Shown here: positions 7,562 through 14,671 of the stretch, in pieces
How the letters are laid out: every line of letters begins with the position of its first letter
How positions within the stretch are numbered: the first letter of the stretch is position 1
Origin: Massilia sp. Root335
Lineage (GTDB): Bacteria; Pseudomonadota; Gammaproteobacteria; Burkholderiales; Burkholderiaceae_D
Length of the DNA stretch: 32,269 nucleotides
Assembly: GCF_001425685.1 (NCBI RefSeq)
Contig: NZ_LMCY01000033.1
Span: 198,186 to 230,454 of the forward strand
Direction of reading: 5' to 3'
Notes under the pieces: model-generated
The model's database searches: none
What the model was told of the DNA's origin: nothing
What the model saw: the letters and a program-made list of their open reading frames with translations, nothing else
Program-made: the position numbers and the translations under genes

Positions 7562-9570
7562 CCACGAAGACCTACGCGATTTTCGGTGCCGGCGCCGCCG
7601 GCTTGTACACCGCCTGGCGTCTGTTGAGCGGCAAGAGCGCGCCGGGGAGCGGCCCGTCGAAGCTGCTGGAAGAAGGCGACACGCTGCACCTGTACGACTG
7701 GGGCAACTATCGCTTCCGGCCCGGCGACGGCGGCACGCGCGCACCCGGCGCGCGCGTCTGCACCTGGCACTACCGCGACGATTCGGAAAACTCGTACGTC
7801 GAACTGGGCGGGATGCGGTATTCGTACTGGGATCGCAGCCGGAAGGACTCGGACACCGTGACCCAGCCCGGCCACCGGCTGGTCACGACCGTCGTCGAGC
7901 AGCTTGGCCTGGACAAGTACGCGGTGCCCTTCAACGAATCGACCAATCCGCTGTTCTACCTGCGTACCAGGAATATGTACCTGGACGGGATCACGTCGGC
8001 CCAGCCGGCGCCGTATGCGGTGAACAAGTACGGGGCCGCCTCGTCGCCGGACAACGGCTTCACGGTGGTCGAGAACATCGCCGTGACCAAGAAGTCCGGT
8101 CCGGTCACGCGCCGCCAGTGGGACCAGTTCTACCAGAACGGCCGCATCACCGCCGACATGCCGTCCACGTCCACGTTCGAAAAGGGCGACCTGCTGAAAA
8201 ACGTCGGCTACTGGAATCTGATGTACGACCAGCTGGGTTCCGAAGGGTTCGACTATACCGCGGACGGCAACGGCTACACGTCGAACGTCATCAACTGGAA
8301 CGCGGCGGTGGCGGTGGGCGCGAACAACGAGTTCGCGCCGGGCACGCCCTACAAGACGCTGACGACCGGTTATTCCGGCATGTTCCAGGCACTGTTCGAC
8401 GCCATCCTCGCGCTGGCGGAGGAGAAGGGCGTGCATTTCGATTACGTGGCGAACCACCGCTTGCACTCGATCCTCGAGGTCGACGGTGCGATCCACTACG
8501 GCATCGCGACGCGCGAAGCGCCGGACAAGAAGCACGGCAGCCACGTGTGCGACGCGGCCTGGCTCGCCATGCCGCGCCATGCGCTCGAACTGGTCGCGCG
8601 GGCCACCCGCTACGAATCGACGGCCGGACTCGACGTGCTGAACGACGAGAAGGTGCAGCTGTACCTGGAGTCGAGCATCCTGCAGCCCTCGTACAAGATC
8701 GGCATGTTCTTCGACAGCGAATGGTGGCTGGATGCCGCCACGCCGTACGCGCCGCAACTGGCCGGCTACGAAGTGACGCCGGCCGTGATCGAGGCGCTGC
8801 GGATGGCGCATTTCGCGCCCGGCCATCTGGACGCGATCGCCGCGTCGCCCGTGCTGAACGCGCCCTATGCCAGCGTCGATGCGTTCGTCGCCGACGTGGA
8901 GCAGTTGCTGGGCGAGCGCCTGACGCTGAAACAGCAAAACGAGCTCGTGGCCGCCGCCGCCCGCCAGACCATCGGGCCGAGCGTCACCGATACGCCGATC
9001 CGCCAGGTCGTCTATTTCGGCAACAATGCGACGGACCCCAACGGTGCGCCGGTGTACGGCCTGCTGGCCTCGTACGACGACGAAGCGTTCACCGATTTCT
9101 GGAGTGGGCTGGAGCTGAACCCGAACGAGCTGCGGCAAGTGCCGACGACGCGCAATACCCAGCCGCTGACCGGACCGAGTCCGGTGCCCGACCGCATGAT
9201 GAAGATGCTGCTGCGGCAACTGGCCGAGGTGCACTTCGGCCCCAACGCCGACCTGTCGGCGGTGCCCGTGCCGCTCGAGGCGCGCTATATGGACTGGTCG
9301 CTGCCGCCGTTCAATGCCGGCTACCACGCCTGGGCCGCGCATTACGACATCGGCGACGTGCAGCGGAAGATCCGCAAGCCGTCGCAGCTCATCGCCGGCA
9401 AGGACGCCAATATCTTCATCGTCGGCGAAGCGTATTCGAACGACCAGGCCTGGGTCGAGGGCGCCTACTGCACGGCCGAGTCGGTGCTCAACGATTTCTT
9501 CGGCGCCGTGCCCCTGATCGACAACGAGCATTACCCGTTCATCTGCTCGGCCAGCGGCGAAGGCGCCTGA
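7558..9570 (+). CDS. Flavin monoamine oxidase family protein, probable L-amino acid oxidase
   Basis: A 670-residue flavoprotein. AIFGAGAAGLYTAWRLL (residues 7-23) is the FAD-binding motif, ELGGMRYSYW corresponds to the G-[AG]-M-R segment of amine and amino-acid oxidases, and NIFIVGEAYSNDQAWVEGAY near the C-terminus is the second FAD site with the typical Trp-x-x-Gly-Ala. Members oxidise amines or L-amino acids to imines, producing H2O2; it is longer than RebO or VioA (about 420-475) and nearer the size of larger L-amino-acid or phenylalanine oxidases. The start at 7558 is coupled to the previous stop (ATGA) with AGGAAG upstream. Being followed by a VioB-like gene recalls the RebO-RebD and VioA-VioB pairs, in which the oxidase supplies an imine for coupling. 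The substrate is unknown. Confidence 0.85.
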   Translation: MTTKTYAIFGAGAAGLYTAWRLLSGKSAPGSGPSKLLEEGDTLHLYDWGNYRFRPGDGGTRAPGARVCTWHYRDDSENSYVELGGMRYSYWDRSRKDSDTVTQPGHRLVTTVVEQLGLDKYAVPFNESTNPLFYLRTRNMYLDGITSAQPAPYAVNKYGAASSPDNGFTVVENIAVTKKSGPVTRRQWDQFYQNGRITADMPSTSTFEKGDLLKNVGYWNLMYDQLGSEGFDYTADGNGYTSNVINWNAAVAVGANNEFAPGTPYKTLTTGYSGMFQALFDAILALAEEKGVHFDYVANHRLHSILEVDGAIHYGIATREAPDKKHGSHVCDAAWLAMPRHALELVARATRYESTAGLDVLNDEKVQLYLESSILQPSYKIGMFFDSEWWLDAATPYAPQLAGYEVTPAVIEALRMAHFAPGHLDAIAASPVLNAPYASVDAFVADVEQLLGERLTLKQQNELVAAAARQTIGPSVTDTPIRQVVYFGNNATDPNGAPVYGLLASYDDEAFTDFWSGLELNPNELRQVPTTRNTQPLTGPSPVPDRMMKMLLRQLAEVHFGPNADLSAVPVPLEARYMDWSLPPFNAGYHAWAAHYDIGDVQRKIRKPSQLIAGKDANIFIVGEAYSNDQAWVEGAYCTAESVLNDFFGAVPLIDNEHYPFICSASGEGA

Positions 9571-9636
9571 ACGAAACGGCCATGTCTTGCGGGGCGCTGC
9601 GCGGCCCTGCTCACCGAACGACCTACTGGAGAAGTC

Positions 9637-11043
9637 ATGCGTTCTGCACAAATGCGACGCTTCCTGCGCCCCGGCGGTGCGGCGCGATCGGACAAGGCCT
9701 TGCTGGAGGCGGTCCCGGAAGGGGAAGAGCTGTCGTTGCGCGAACGTGTCAGCTTCCTGCTGCACGTGGACGCGGAAATCGAGCATTGCCTGATGGTGCA
9801 ATACCTGTTCGCGGCGTATTCGCTCGGCGGGCCGCAGGTGCCGGAACACCACCGCGAGACGGTGCGCGGCTGGCAGGACACCATCCTCGGCATCGCCAAG
9901 GAGGAGATGGGCCACCTGGTGACGGTGCAGAACGCGCTGCGCCTGATCGGCGCGCCGCTCAATTTCGGGCGCGAGGATTTTCCGTGGGACGTGCCGTTCT
10001 ACCCGTTCCCGTTCGCGCTCGAACCGCTCACGCTGAAGTCCGTTGCCAAGTACGTGTACGCGGAATCGGCGGTGGACTGGAAGGGCGCGCTGGCGGACGA
10101 GATCGGGCAGCTGGTCAAGCAGGAGGTGCAAAGCCCGCACCGGGTGTCCGAGCTGTTCGGCGCGCTGATGCCGCTTATCGGGCGCCTGCCGGAAAGCGCG
10201 TTCCAGCCCGAGACCCTGCGCAACCAGGCCGACTTCGCCGAATGGGGGCGCGGCTACCAGGCCGGGCAGCGCGGCAATACCACGCCGCACCATGCGCGCA
10301 ACACGCCTGACGTCCTCGTCGTGCCGCTGGCCTCGCGCGGCGATGCGGTCGCCGCGCTCAAGGCGGTGGCCGAGCAGGGCGAAGCGCCGGGTCCCGACGC
10401 GGACGACGAACGGTCCCACTTCAGCCGGTTCCTCAAGGTCTACGAAGGCATGAAGGCGGCGGAGCGGGAAGGCTGGTCGCCGGCGCGGCCGGTCGCCACG
10501 AATCCGTACGTGTCGCTCGATCCCGACCTGGAACAGCCGGGCGACGCCGGCGCGGACGCAGGCGCCGCGCTGATCGTGAACCGCGAAGCCGTCCTGTGGG
10601 CGCGCCTGCACAATGTACGCTACCGCATGCTGCTCACGTTCCTGCACCACAGCTTCCTGCTCGACGGCGGTGCGGACGCGACCGCCGCATTCACGCCGCG
10701 CGGCGCCGTCATCAACGCGACGTTCGGCGAAATGTACAACCTGCGCGCCCTGTCCGGCCTCCTGATGCAACTGCCGCTGGACCCGGCCAATCCGGTCGCC
10801 GGCAACGCCGGGCCGCCGTTCCAGATGCCGTACACGCTCGACTTGCCGGAAGGCGAAGGCAATCGCTGGCGCTTGTACCTCGAGCTGCTCGACGCCGCCG
10901 CGAGCCTGGTTGGCGCCCTGGAGGCGGTCGCCGAGCCGGCGCGCCGCCATTTCCTGGCCGCGTTGTCCGACAGCGACGCGCAGCTGCGCGCGACGGTGCT
11001 GCGCATCCTGGCCGGGCGCACCGCCCGGGACCAGGCCAACTGA
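9637..11043 (+). CDS. VioB/RebD-type ferritin-like protein (iminophenyl-pyruvate dimer synthase family)
   Basis: A 468-residue protein with the ferritin-like domain (Pfam 'Ferritin-like', PF12902) found in VioB and RebD. Candidate iron ligands stand in the expected helices: DAEIEHCLMVQYLFAAYS (45-62, Glu49/His50), KEEMGHLVTVQNALRLIG (88-105, Glu89/Glu90/His93) and EQGEAP plus SHFSRFLKVYEG (246-271, Glu249/His261). VioB and RebD join two amino-acid-derived imines oxidatively; this protein is far shorter than VioB (about 1000 residues) and corresponds to its ferritin-like part alone. GGAG lies 5 bases before ATG 9637; the gap to the oxidase gene is 66 bases. Its role may be coupling or oxidation of an imine made by the neighbouring oxidases; standalone members of this family are mostly uncharacterised. 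Confidence 0.8.
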   Translation: MRSAQMRRFLRPGGAARSDKALLEAVPEGEELSLRERVSFLLHVDAEIEHCLMVQYLFAAYSLGGPQVPEHHRETVRGWQDTILGIAKEEMGHLVTVQNALRLIGAPLNFGREDFPWDVPFYPFPFALEPLTLKSVAKYVYAESAVDWKGALADEIGQLVKQEVQSPHRVSELFGALMPLIGRLPESAFQPETLRNQADFAEWGRGYQAGQRGNTTPHHARNTPDVLVVPLASRGDAVAALKAVAEQGEAPGPDADDERSHFSRFLKVYEGMKAAEREGWSPARPVATNPYVSLDPDLEQPGDAGADAGAALIVNREAVLWARLHNVRYRMLLTFLHHSFLLDGGADATAAFTPRGAVINATFGEMYNLRALSGLLMQLPLDPANPVAGNAGPPFQMPYTLDLPEGEGNRWRLYLELLDAAASLVGALEAVAEPARRHFLAALSDSDAQLRATVLRILAGRTARDQAN

Positions 11044-11053
11044 AGGAAACCCG

Positions 11054-12511
11054 ATGACCATCCGCGAACTCCGCATACTTCCCCCGCTGGCGATCGGACG
11101 GCTGGGCGCCTCGCCCCAGCCGCTCGAGGCGTTCGACCTCCAGGTGCCGCCCGGCCGGCCGCTGGATTTTCGTACCATCGTGCCGCAGGAATCCTTCGAG
11201 ATCGACCCCGAAAGCGGCGCGATCGTCCGCGCCTACGTGCCCGAACGGATCGCCTTCAAGGACGCCGACGGCTGGATCCGCCCGGTGGCGCCGTTCCTCG
11301 AAGTGTTTGCCCTGACCGACGCGCATCCCGACGAACTGGTGCCCCTGACGCTGGACCTGCTGGCCGCCGAAGGGATCGAACCGGCGCAGCTGCGCTGGGA
11401 GGTCGAGGTCGCCAACATCAAGCTGTTCCGGCGCACCGGCGACCCGGGCGACAAGATCGTCGCGCGCCTCCCGGCGTTGACGGACCATCGGCGCCAGCCC
11501 CTGCACGGCGCGTGCGACCACTTCCTGCCGGGACGCAGCCTGCCCCTCGGCACGGTGCAGTTCATCCGTCCGACGCCGGCATTCCCGCAGATCCGGCTGC
11601 GCTTCACGCCGGCCGCGGGCAAGGTGTACGGCGCCAGCCGCACGCGCCACGATCCGGCCACCGGCAAGCAGGTACCCGATCACATCATCGACGACGAAGC
11701 GCTGGTCCTGTACGACAAGGACAAGGGCCGCTGGCATGGCTACGAAGAGGCCCAGGGCGGCCCGACGCTCACCAATCCGGCCCAGATCTTCGCCGGCTAC
11801 AACACGCCGGACCCGAACGCGCCGGACAAGACCCTGCGGGTGAGCTGGGGCTACCTCGACGACGAGTGCGACGGTGTCGTGCGGGTCGTGATGCGCCGGC
11901 CCGATGGCACGGAGCTGGCCGCGCATGCGACCATCGGCGCCGGCCCGCCCGCGTTCGCGCCGGACACGCTGCCGATCCGCGTCGTTTCCGACGAGCTGGA
12001 GCAGATCCTCTACGGCCCGCGCGTCCGCGAGGCCGAGGTCTCGCTCGATGAGGCGGAAGCGATCGTGCGCCGCGCGCTGGAGACGATCCGCCTCATGAAC
12101 ACGGCGGTCATGAACGGCAACAGTGTCAACGGCCGCGAGGACGTGGCCAGCACCATGGTGCGCCAGGACACCGGCGACTTTGCGCGCTACTTCGCGCCGA
12201 TCGCCGCGCCGGCGCTGGTCGACAACCTGGCCCTGCGCGCCCTGCACGAGCGCGTCTTCAGCACCCTGGCGGCCGGCGGCGCCCCATGGTTCGCCGAAGC
12301 GTTGCGGCGACCCGAGGAGATCGGCGACCTGAGCGACGGAACGCGCCGCAAGATGCCGGCGCTGATGCGCGGTGCCGACGGGCGCGGCCTGACGCTGACC
12401 CGGCGCCAGATCGACATCGTGGTCAAGGCCGCGGCACGCGCCATGTTCGGCGCGCCCGCCGTCTCGGGACGGCATAGTGAACAGCACGCGAAGGACAGCA
12501 GCGATGAGTGA
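11054..12511 (+). CDS. LodA-like protein, N-terminal half (split CTQ oxidase subunit)
   Basis: A 485-residue protein that follows the N-terminal two thirds of LodA (L-lysine 6-oxidase, a cysteine tryptophylquinone enzyme). Landmarks remembered from LodA recur in order: an opening strand with P-x-x-IGR-LG (residues 10-18; LodA PSIGVARLG), IAFKDADGWIRP (66-77; VNFKDEAGCIRR), RWEVEVANIK (114-123; EWTVHLANKK), YLDDECDGVV (267-276; WYDDISDGSV), FAPD (301-304; the same) and LTLTRRQIDIVVKAA near the end, matching the helix just before LodA's CTQ domain. No signal peptide is present. It stops where LodA continues into its quinone-bearing part, and that part is encoded by the next gene, which overlaps by 8 bases. 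ATG 11054 follows AAGGAAA. The homology is by eye from memory and needs alignment. Confidence 0.7.
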   Translation: MTIRELRILPPLAIGRLGASPQPLEAFDLQVPPGRPLDFRTIVPQESFEIDPESGAIVRAYVPERIAFKDADGWIRPVAPFLEVFALTDAHPDELVPLTLDLLAAEGIEPAQLRWEVEVANIKLFRRTGDPGDKIVARLPALTDHRRQPLHGACDHFLPGRSLPLGTVQFIRPTPAFPQIRLRFTPAAGKVYGASRTRHDPATGKQVPDHIIDDEALVLYDKDKGRWHGYEEAQGGPTLTNPAQIFAGYNTPDPNAPDKTLRVSWGYLDDECDGVVRVVMRRPDGTELAAHATIGAGPPAFAPDTLPIRVVSDELEQILYGPRVREAEVSLDEAEAIVRRALETIRLMNTAVMNGNSVNGREDVASTMVRQDTGDFARYFAPIAAPALVDNLALRALHERVFSTLAAGGAPWFAEALRRPEEIGDLSDGTRRKMPALMRGADGRGLTLTRRQIDIVVKAAARAMFGAPAVSGRHSEQHAKDSSDE

Positions 12512-13313
12512 CAAGATCAAACCGGCGAACATGGCGGCCCAGCTGCATTACCGCGGGGCCGGCAATCCGTATTCGGTGCTGCCGCGCACCGCGATCTCGA
12601 ATTGCTTTCCGGGCCTGGAATTCGATTTCCGCAATGTCTGGCGGCGCGCGATCGAGGGCATCGTCCTGGTCGAAAACAACAACTACGTCGTGGCCGCGGA
12701 GGCCCCGGAGTACGCGCACCTGGTGGGCCACCGGCTGCTGTCCATCGACGGCCTGCCGACGATGGTCGTGACCAGGGGCCCGGTCAGTCCCGGCGGCGAT
12801 TCCCAGCGCCTCGGCACGACGGCCAACCCGAACGCCGTCTCGTTCATGGAGTGGTCGAACTCGATCGCGCGCCTCGTCGACAAGCAGGGGCAGCAGGTCG
12901 AATGCAGCTTCACGGCGGCGCCGTCGGCCACCGAAGTGATCGCGTCGGAGCAGAAGGAACAGCTGGTCCTCACGATGACCCTGCGCAGATTCTTCGACGG
13001 CGACAGCGCGGCATTCGCGGCCGGCCTCGTGCAGCCCGGCGAGCTGACGCAGGGCCTGTGCGCGCCGTGGCAGAACGACTACCGCGAATGCGCCTGCTAC
13101 TACTGGGCCGCCAGCCGTCCCGACTACGTGAACGTCGAGCCGACCGCCGACGGCCAGAGCCGGGGCGACATGTGGTTGTCGAAGGAGCGCACCGGTTCCT
13201 ATGTGCCGGACAACCGGACCGACCCCCGGCTGCTGTCCTACGACGACCTGTTCGCGGACTGGCAGCGGCAGCTCCACTTCATCATCGGCGGCAAGGACGC
13301 CGACGCGTCGTGA
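12504..13313 (+). CDS. LodA-like C-terminal half; putative CTQ-bearing subunit
   Basis: A 269-residue protein equivalent to the C-terminal third of LodA, where CTQ is made from a Cys and a Trp. Residues 185-208 hold LCAPWQND, YREC, ACYYW and RPD in close succession. Cys196, with Asp192 four residues before it, corresponds to LodA Cys516/Asp512 and to QhpC Cys37/Asp33; Trp201 fits the CTQ Trp. Cys186 lies six residues before Asp192, as in the QhpC Cys27-Asp33 thioether, and Cys198/Asp207 mirror Cys41-Asp49. Cys34 followed by PGLE (36-39) recalls LodA CPGIE and QhpC PGWE. LLSYDDLFADW (243-253) matches LodA's SYSQMVEHW. ATG 12504 follows AAGGA by 9 bases. No signal peptide; presumed cytoplasmic. 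It directly precedes the radical SAM maturase. CTQ formation is inferred. Confidence 0.72.
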   Translation: MSDKIKPANMAAQLHYRGAGNPYSVLPRTAISNCFPGLEFDFRNVWRRAIEGIVLVENNNYVVAAEAPEYAHLVGHRLLSIDGLPTMVVTRGPVSPGGDSQRLGTTANPNAVSFMEWSNSIARLVDKQGQQVECSFTAAPSATEVIASEQKEQLVLTMTLRRFFDGDSAAFAAGLVQPGELTQGLCAPWQNDYRECACYYWAASRPDYVNVEPTADGQSRGDMWLSKERTGSYVPDNRTDPRLLSYDDLFADWQRQLHFIIGGKDADAS

Positions 13314-14671
13314 CCGCACCCGCCCGCATCCTGGCCAGGCGCAGCATGCGCGACTCGCGGCCGCGCAGCCGCCAGTTGCACCTGCTCGAGCACGCAGGCG
13401 GCGCCCAGCTGCTGGTCGCGAACGGCAGCCGCCTGTACCGCCTGGCGCCCGCGCAGGGCGATGCGTTCCGCGCCGCCCTCGACGGCATGGACGAGGGGGC
13501 AATCGCCGCCCTGATCGCGTCCAGCGGCCTGGACGCGCCGCTCGCCATCGACGACACGCCGCTGGCGCCGATGGCGCCGCACGCGCTGTCGCTGGCCATC
13601 GCCCAGAAGTGCAATCTCGGGTGCACCTATTGCTATGCCCAGCAGGGCAGCTTCGGCGGCACGGCCACGGCGATGAGCGAGGAAGTCGCGCGCCAGGCCG
13701 TCGACCGGCTGCTGGAGTCGGCGCTGCCGGGCAGCCGGGTCAATCTCGCGTTCATGGGCGGCGAGCCGCTGACCAACCGCGCCGTCCTGCGCGCCGCCAC
13801 CGCGTATGCGGCGGGCGGGGCCGCGGCACGCCAGGTGGACATCGGCTTTTCGATCACCACCAACGGGACGCTGCTGCGGCCGGACGACGCCGACTTTTTC
13901 GAGCAGCACGGATTCGCCGTGACGGTGAGCCTGGACGGGCTGCCCGAGCAGCACGACCGCCTGCGCCCGTTCAAGAGCGGCAAGGGCTCGTTCGACCGCA
14001 TCATGGAACGGGTGGCGCCGCTGCTCGCCATCCAGCGGCGGGCCCAGGTCTCGGCCCGCGTGACGGTCACGCCGTTCAACCTGCAGCTCGTGGACAGCCT
14101 CGATTACTTCGTGGCCGCGGGGTTTCACAGCGTCGGCTTTTCGCCGCTGCTGCGCGCGCCGAACGGCGAGGACGAGCTGGGCCCGGAGCGCATGGAGGAC
14201 ATGCTCGAAGGGATGATCGCGTGCGGCCTCGCGTTCGAGGAGCGGGTGCTGCGCGGCGAGCGCTACCCGTTCCTCAACATGGTCAACGCGCTGCGCGAGC
14301 TGCAGCGCGGGACGCATCGGCCCTATCCATGCGGTGCCGGTGCCGGCTATTTCGGCGTGTCGGCCAGCGGCGACGTGTCGGCCTGCCATCGCTTCGTCGG
14401 CGATGCGGAAGGGCAGTTCGGCACGCTGGCCGACGGCATCGACCGGGGCAGGCAGGCCATCTGGCTCGCGCAGCGGCACGTGCACGCGCAGCAGCCCTGC
14501 AGCAACTGCTGGGCGCGCTACCTGTGCGGCGGCGGTTGCCACCACGAAGTGCTGGCGCGCGGGCGCACGGCCTGCGACTACATCCGCGGCTGGCTGCACT
14601 ACACGATGCAGGCGCATGACAGGCTGAGCCGGCTGGCGCCGGACTGGGCGGCCGGAGCCCATGGCGACTAG
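13310..14671 (+). CDS. Radical SAM/SPASM maturase, QhpD/PeaB-like
   Basis: A 453-residue radical SAM enzyme. Cys101, Cys105 and Cys108 (CNLGCTYCYA) bind the SAM cluster; GGEP (150-153) is the SAM-contacting motif. The C-terminal SPASM domain has Cys341, 359, 397, 400, 406, 410 and 422 for auxiliary clusters. The segments YFGVSASGDVSACHRFVG (347-364) and CSNCWARYLCGGGCHHE (397-413) are those I recall from QhpD/PeaB, the enzyme that forms Cys-to-Asp/Glu thioether crosslinks in the quinohemoprotein amine dehydrogenase subunit QhpC. The likely substrate here is the preceding Cys/Asp-rich LodA-like half. The GTG start at 13310 overlaps that gene's stop (GTGA), with AAGGA 12 bases upstream; ATG 13346 is an alternative. 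The next gene overlaps by 11 bases, consistent with translational coupling. Confidence 0.88.
   Translation: MTAPARILARRSMRDSRPRSRQLHLLEHAGGAQLLVANGSRLYRLAPAQGDAFRAALDGMDEGAIAALIASSGLDAPLAIDDTPLAPMAPHALSLAIAQKCNLGCTYCYAQQGSFGGTATAMSEEVARQAVDRLLESALPGSRVNLAFMGGEPLTNRAVLRAATAYAAGGAAARQVDIGFSITTNGTLLRPDDADFFEQHGFAVTVSLDGLPEQHDRLRPFKSGKGSFDRIMERVAPLLAIQRRAQVSARVTVTPFNLQLVDSLDYFVAAGFHSVGFSPLLRAPNGEDELGPERMEDMLEGMIACGLAFEERVLRGERYPFLNMVNALRELQRGTHRPYPCGAGAGYFGVSASGDVSACHRFVGDAEGQFGTLADGIDRGRQAIWLAQRHVHAQQPCSNCWARYLCGGGCHHEVLARGRTACDYIRGWLHYTMQAHDRLSRLAPDWAAGAHGD

Noticed and set aside
10940..11060. CRISPR or repeat arrays
   Set aside because: No regularly spaced direct repeats were found here or elsewhere in the window; repeated GC-rich words are codon-driven.
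7312..11178. Minus-strand open frame of 1288 codons opposite the oxidase genes
   Set aside because: Its translation is Arg/Gly/Val/Gln-rich with no domain or ribosome site. It is the expected antisense shadow of high-GC genes on the plus strand, whose products have clear motifs.
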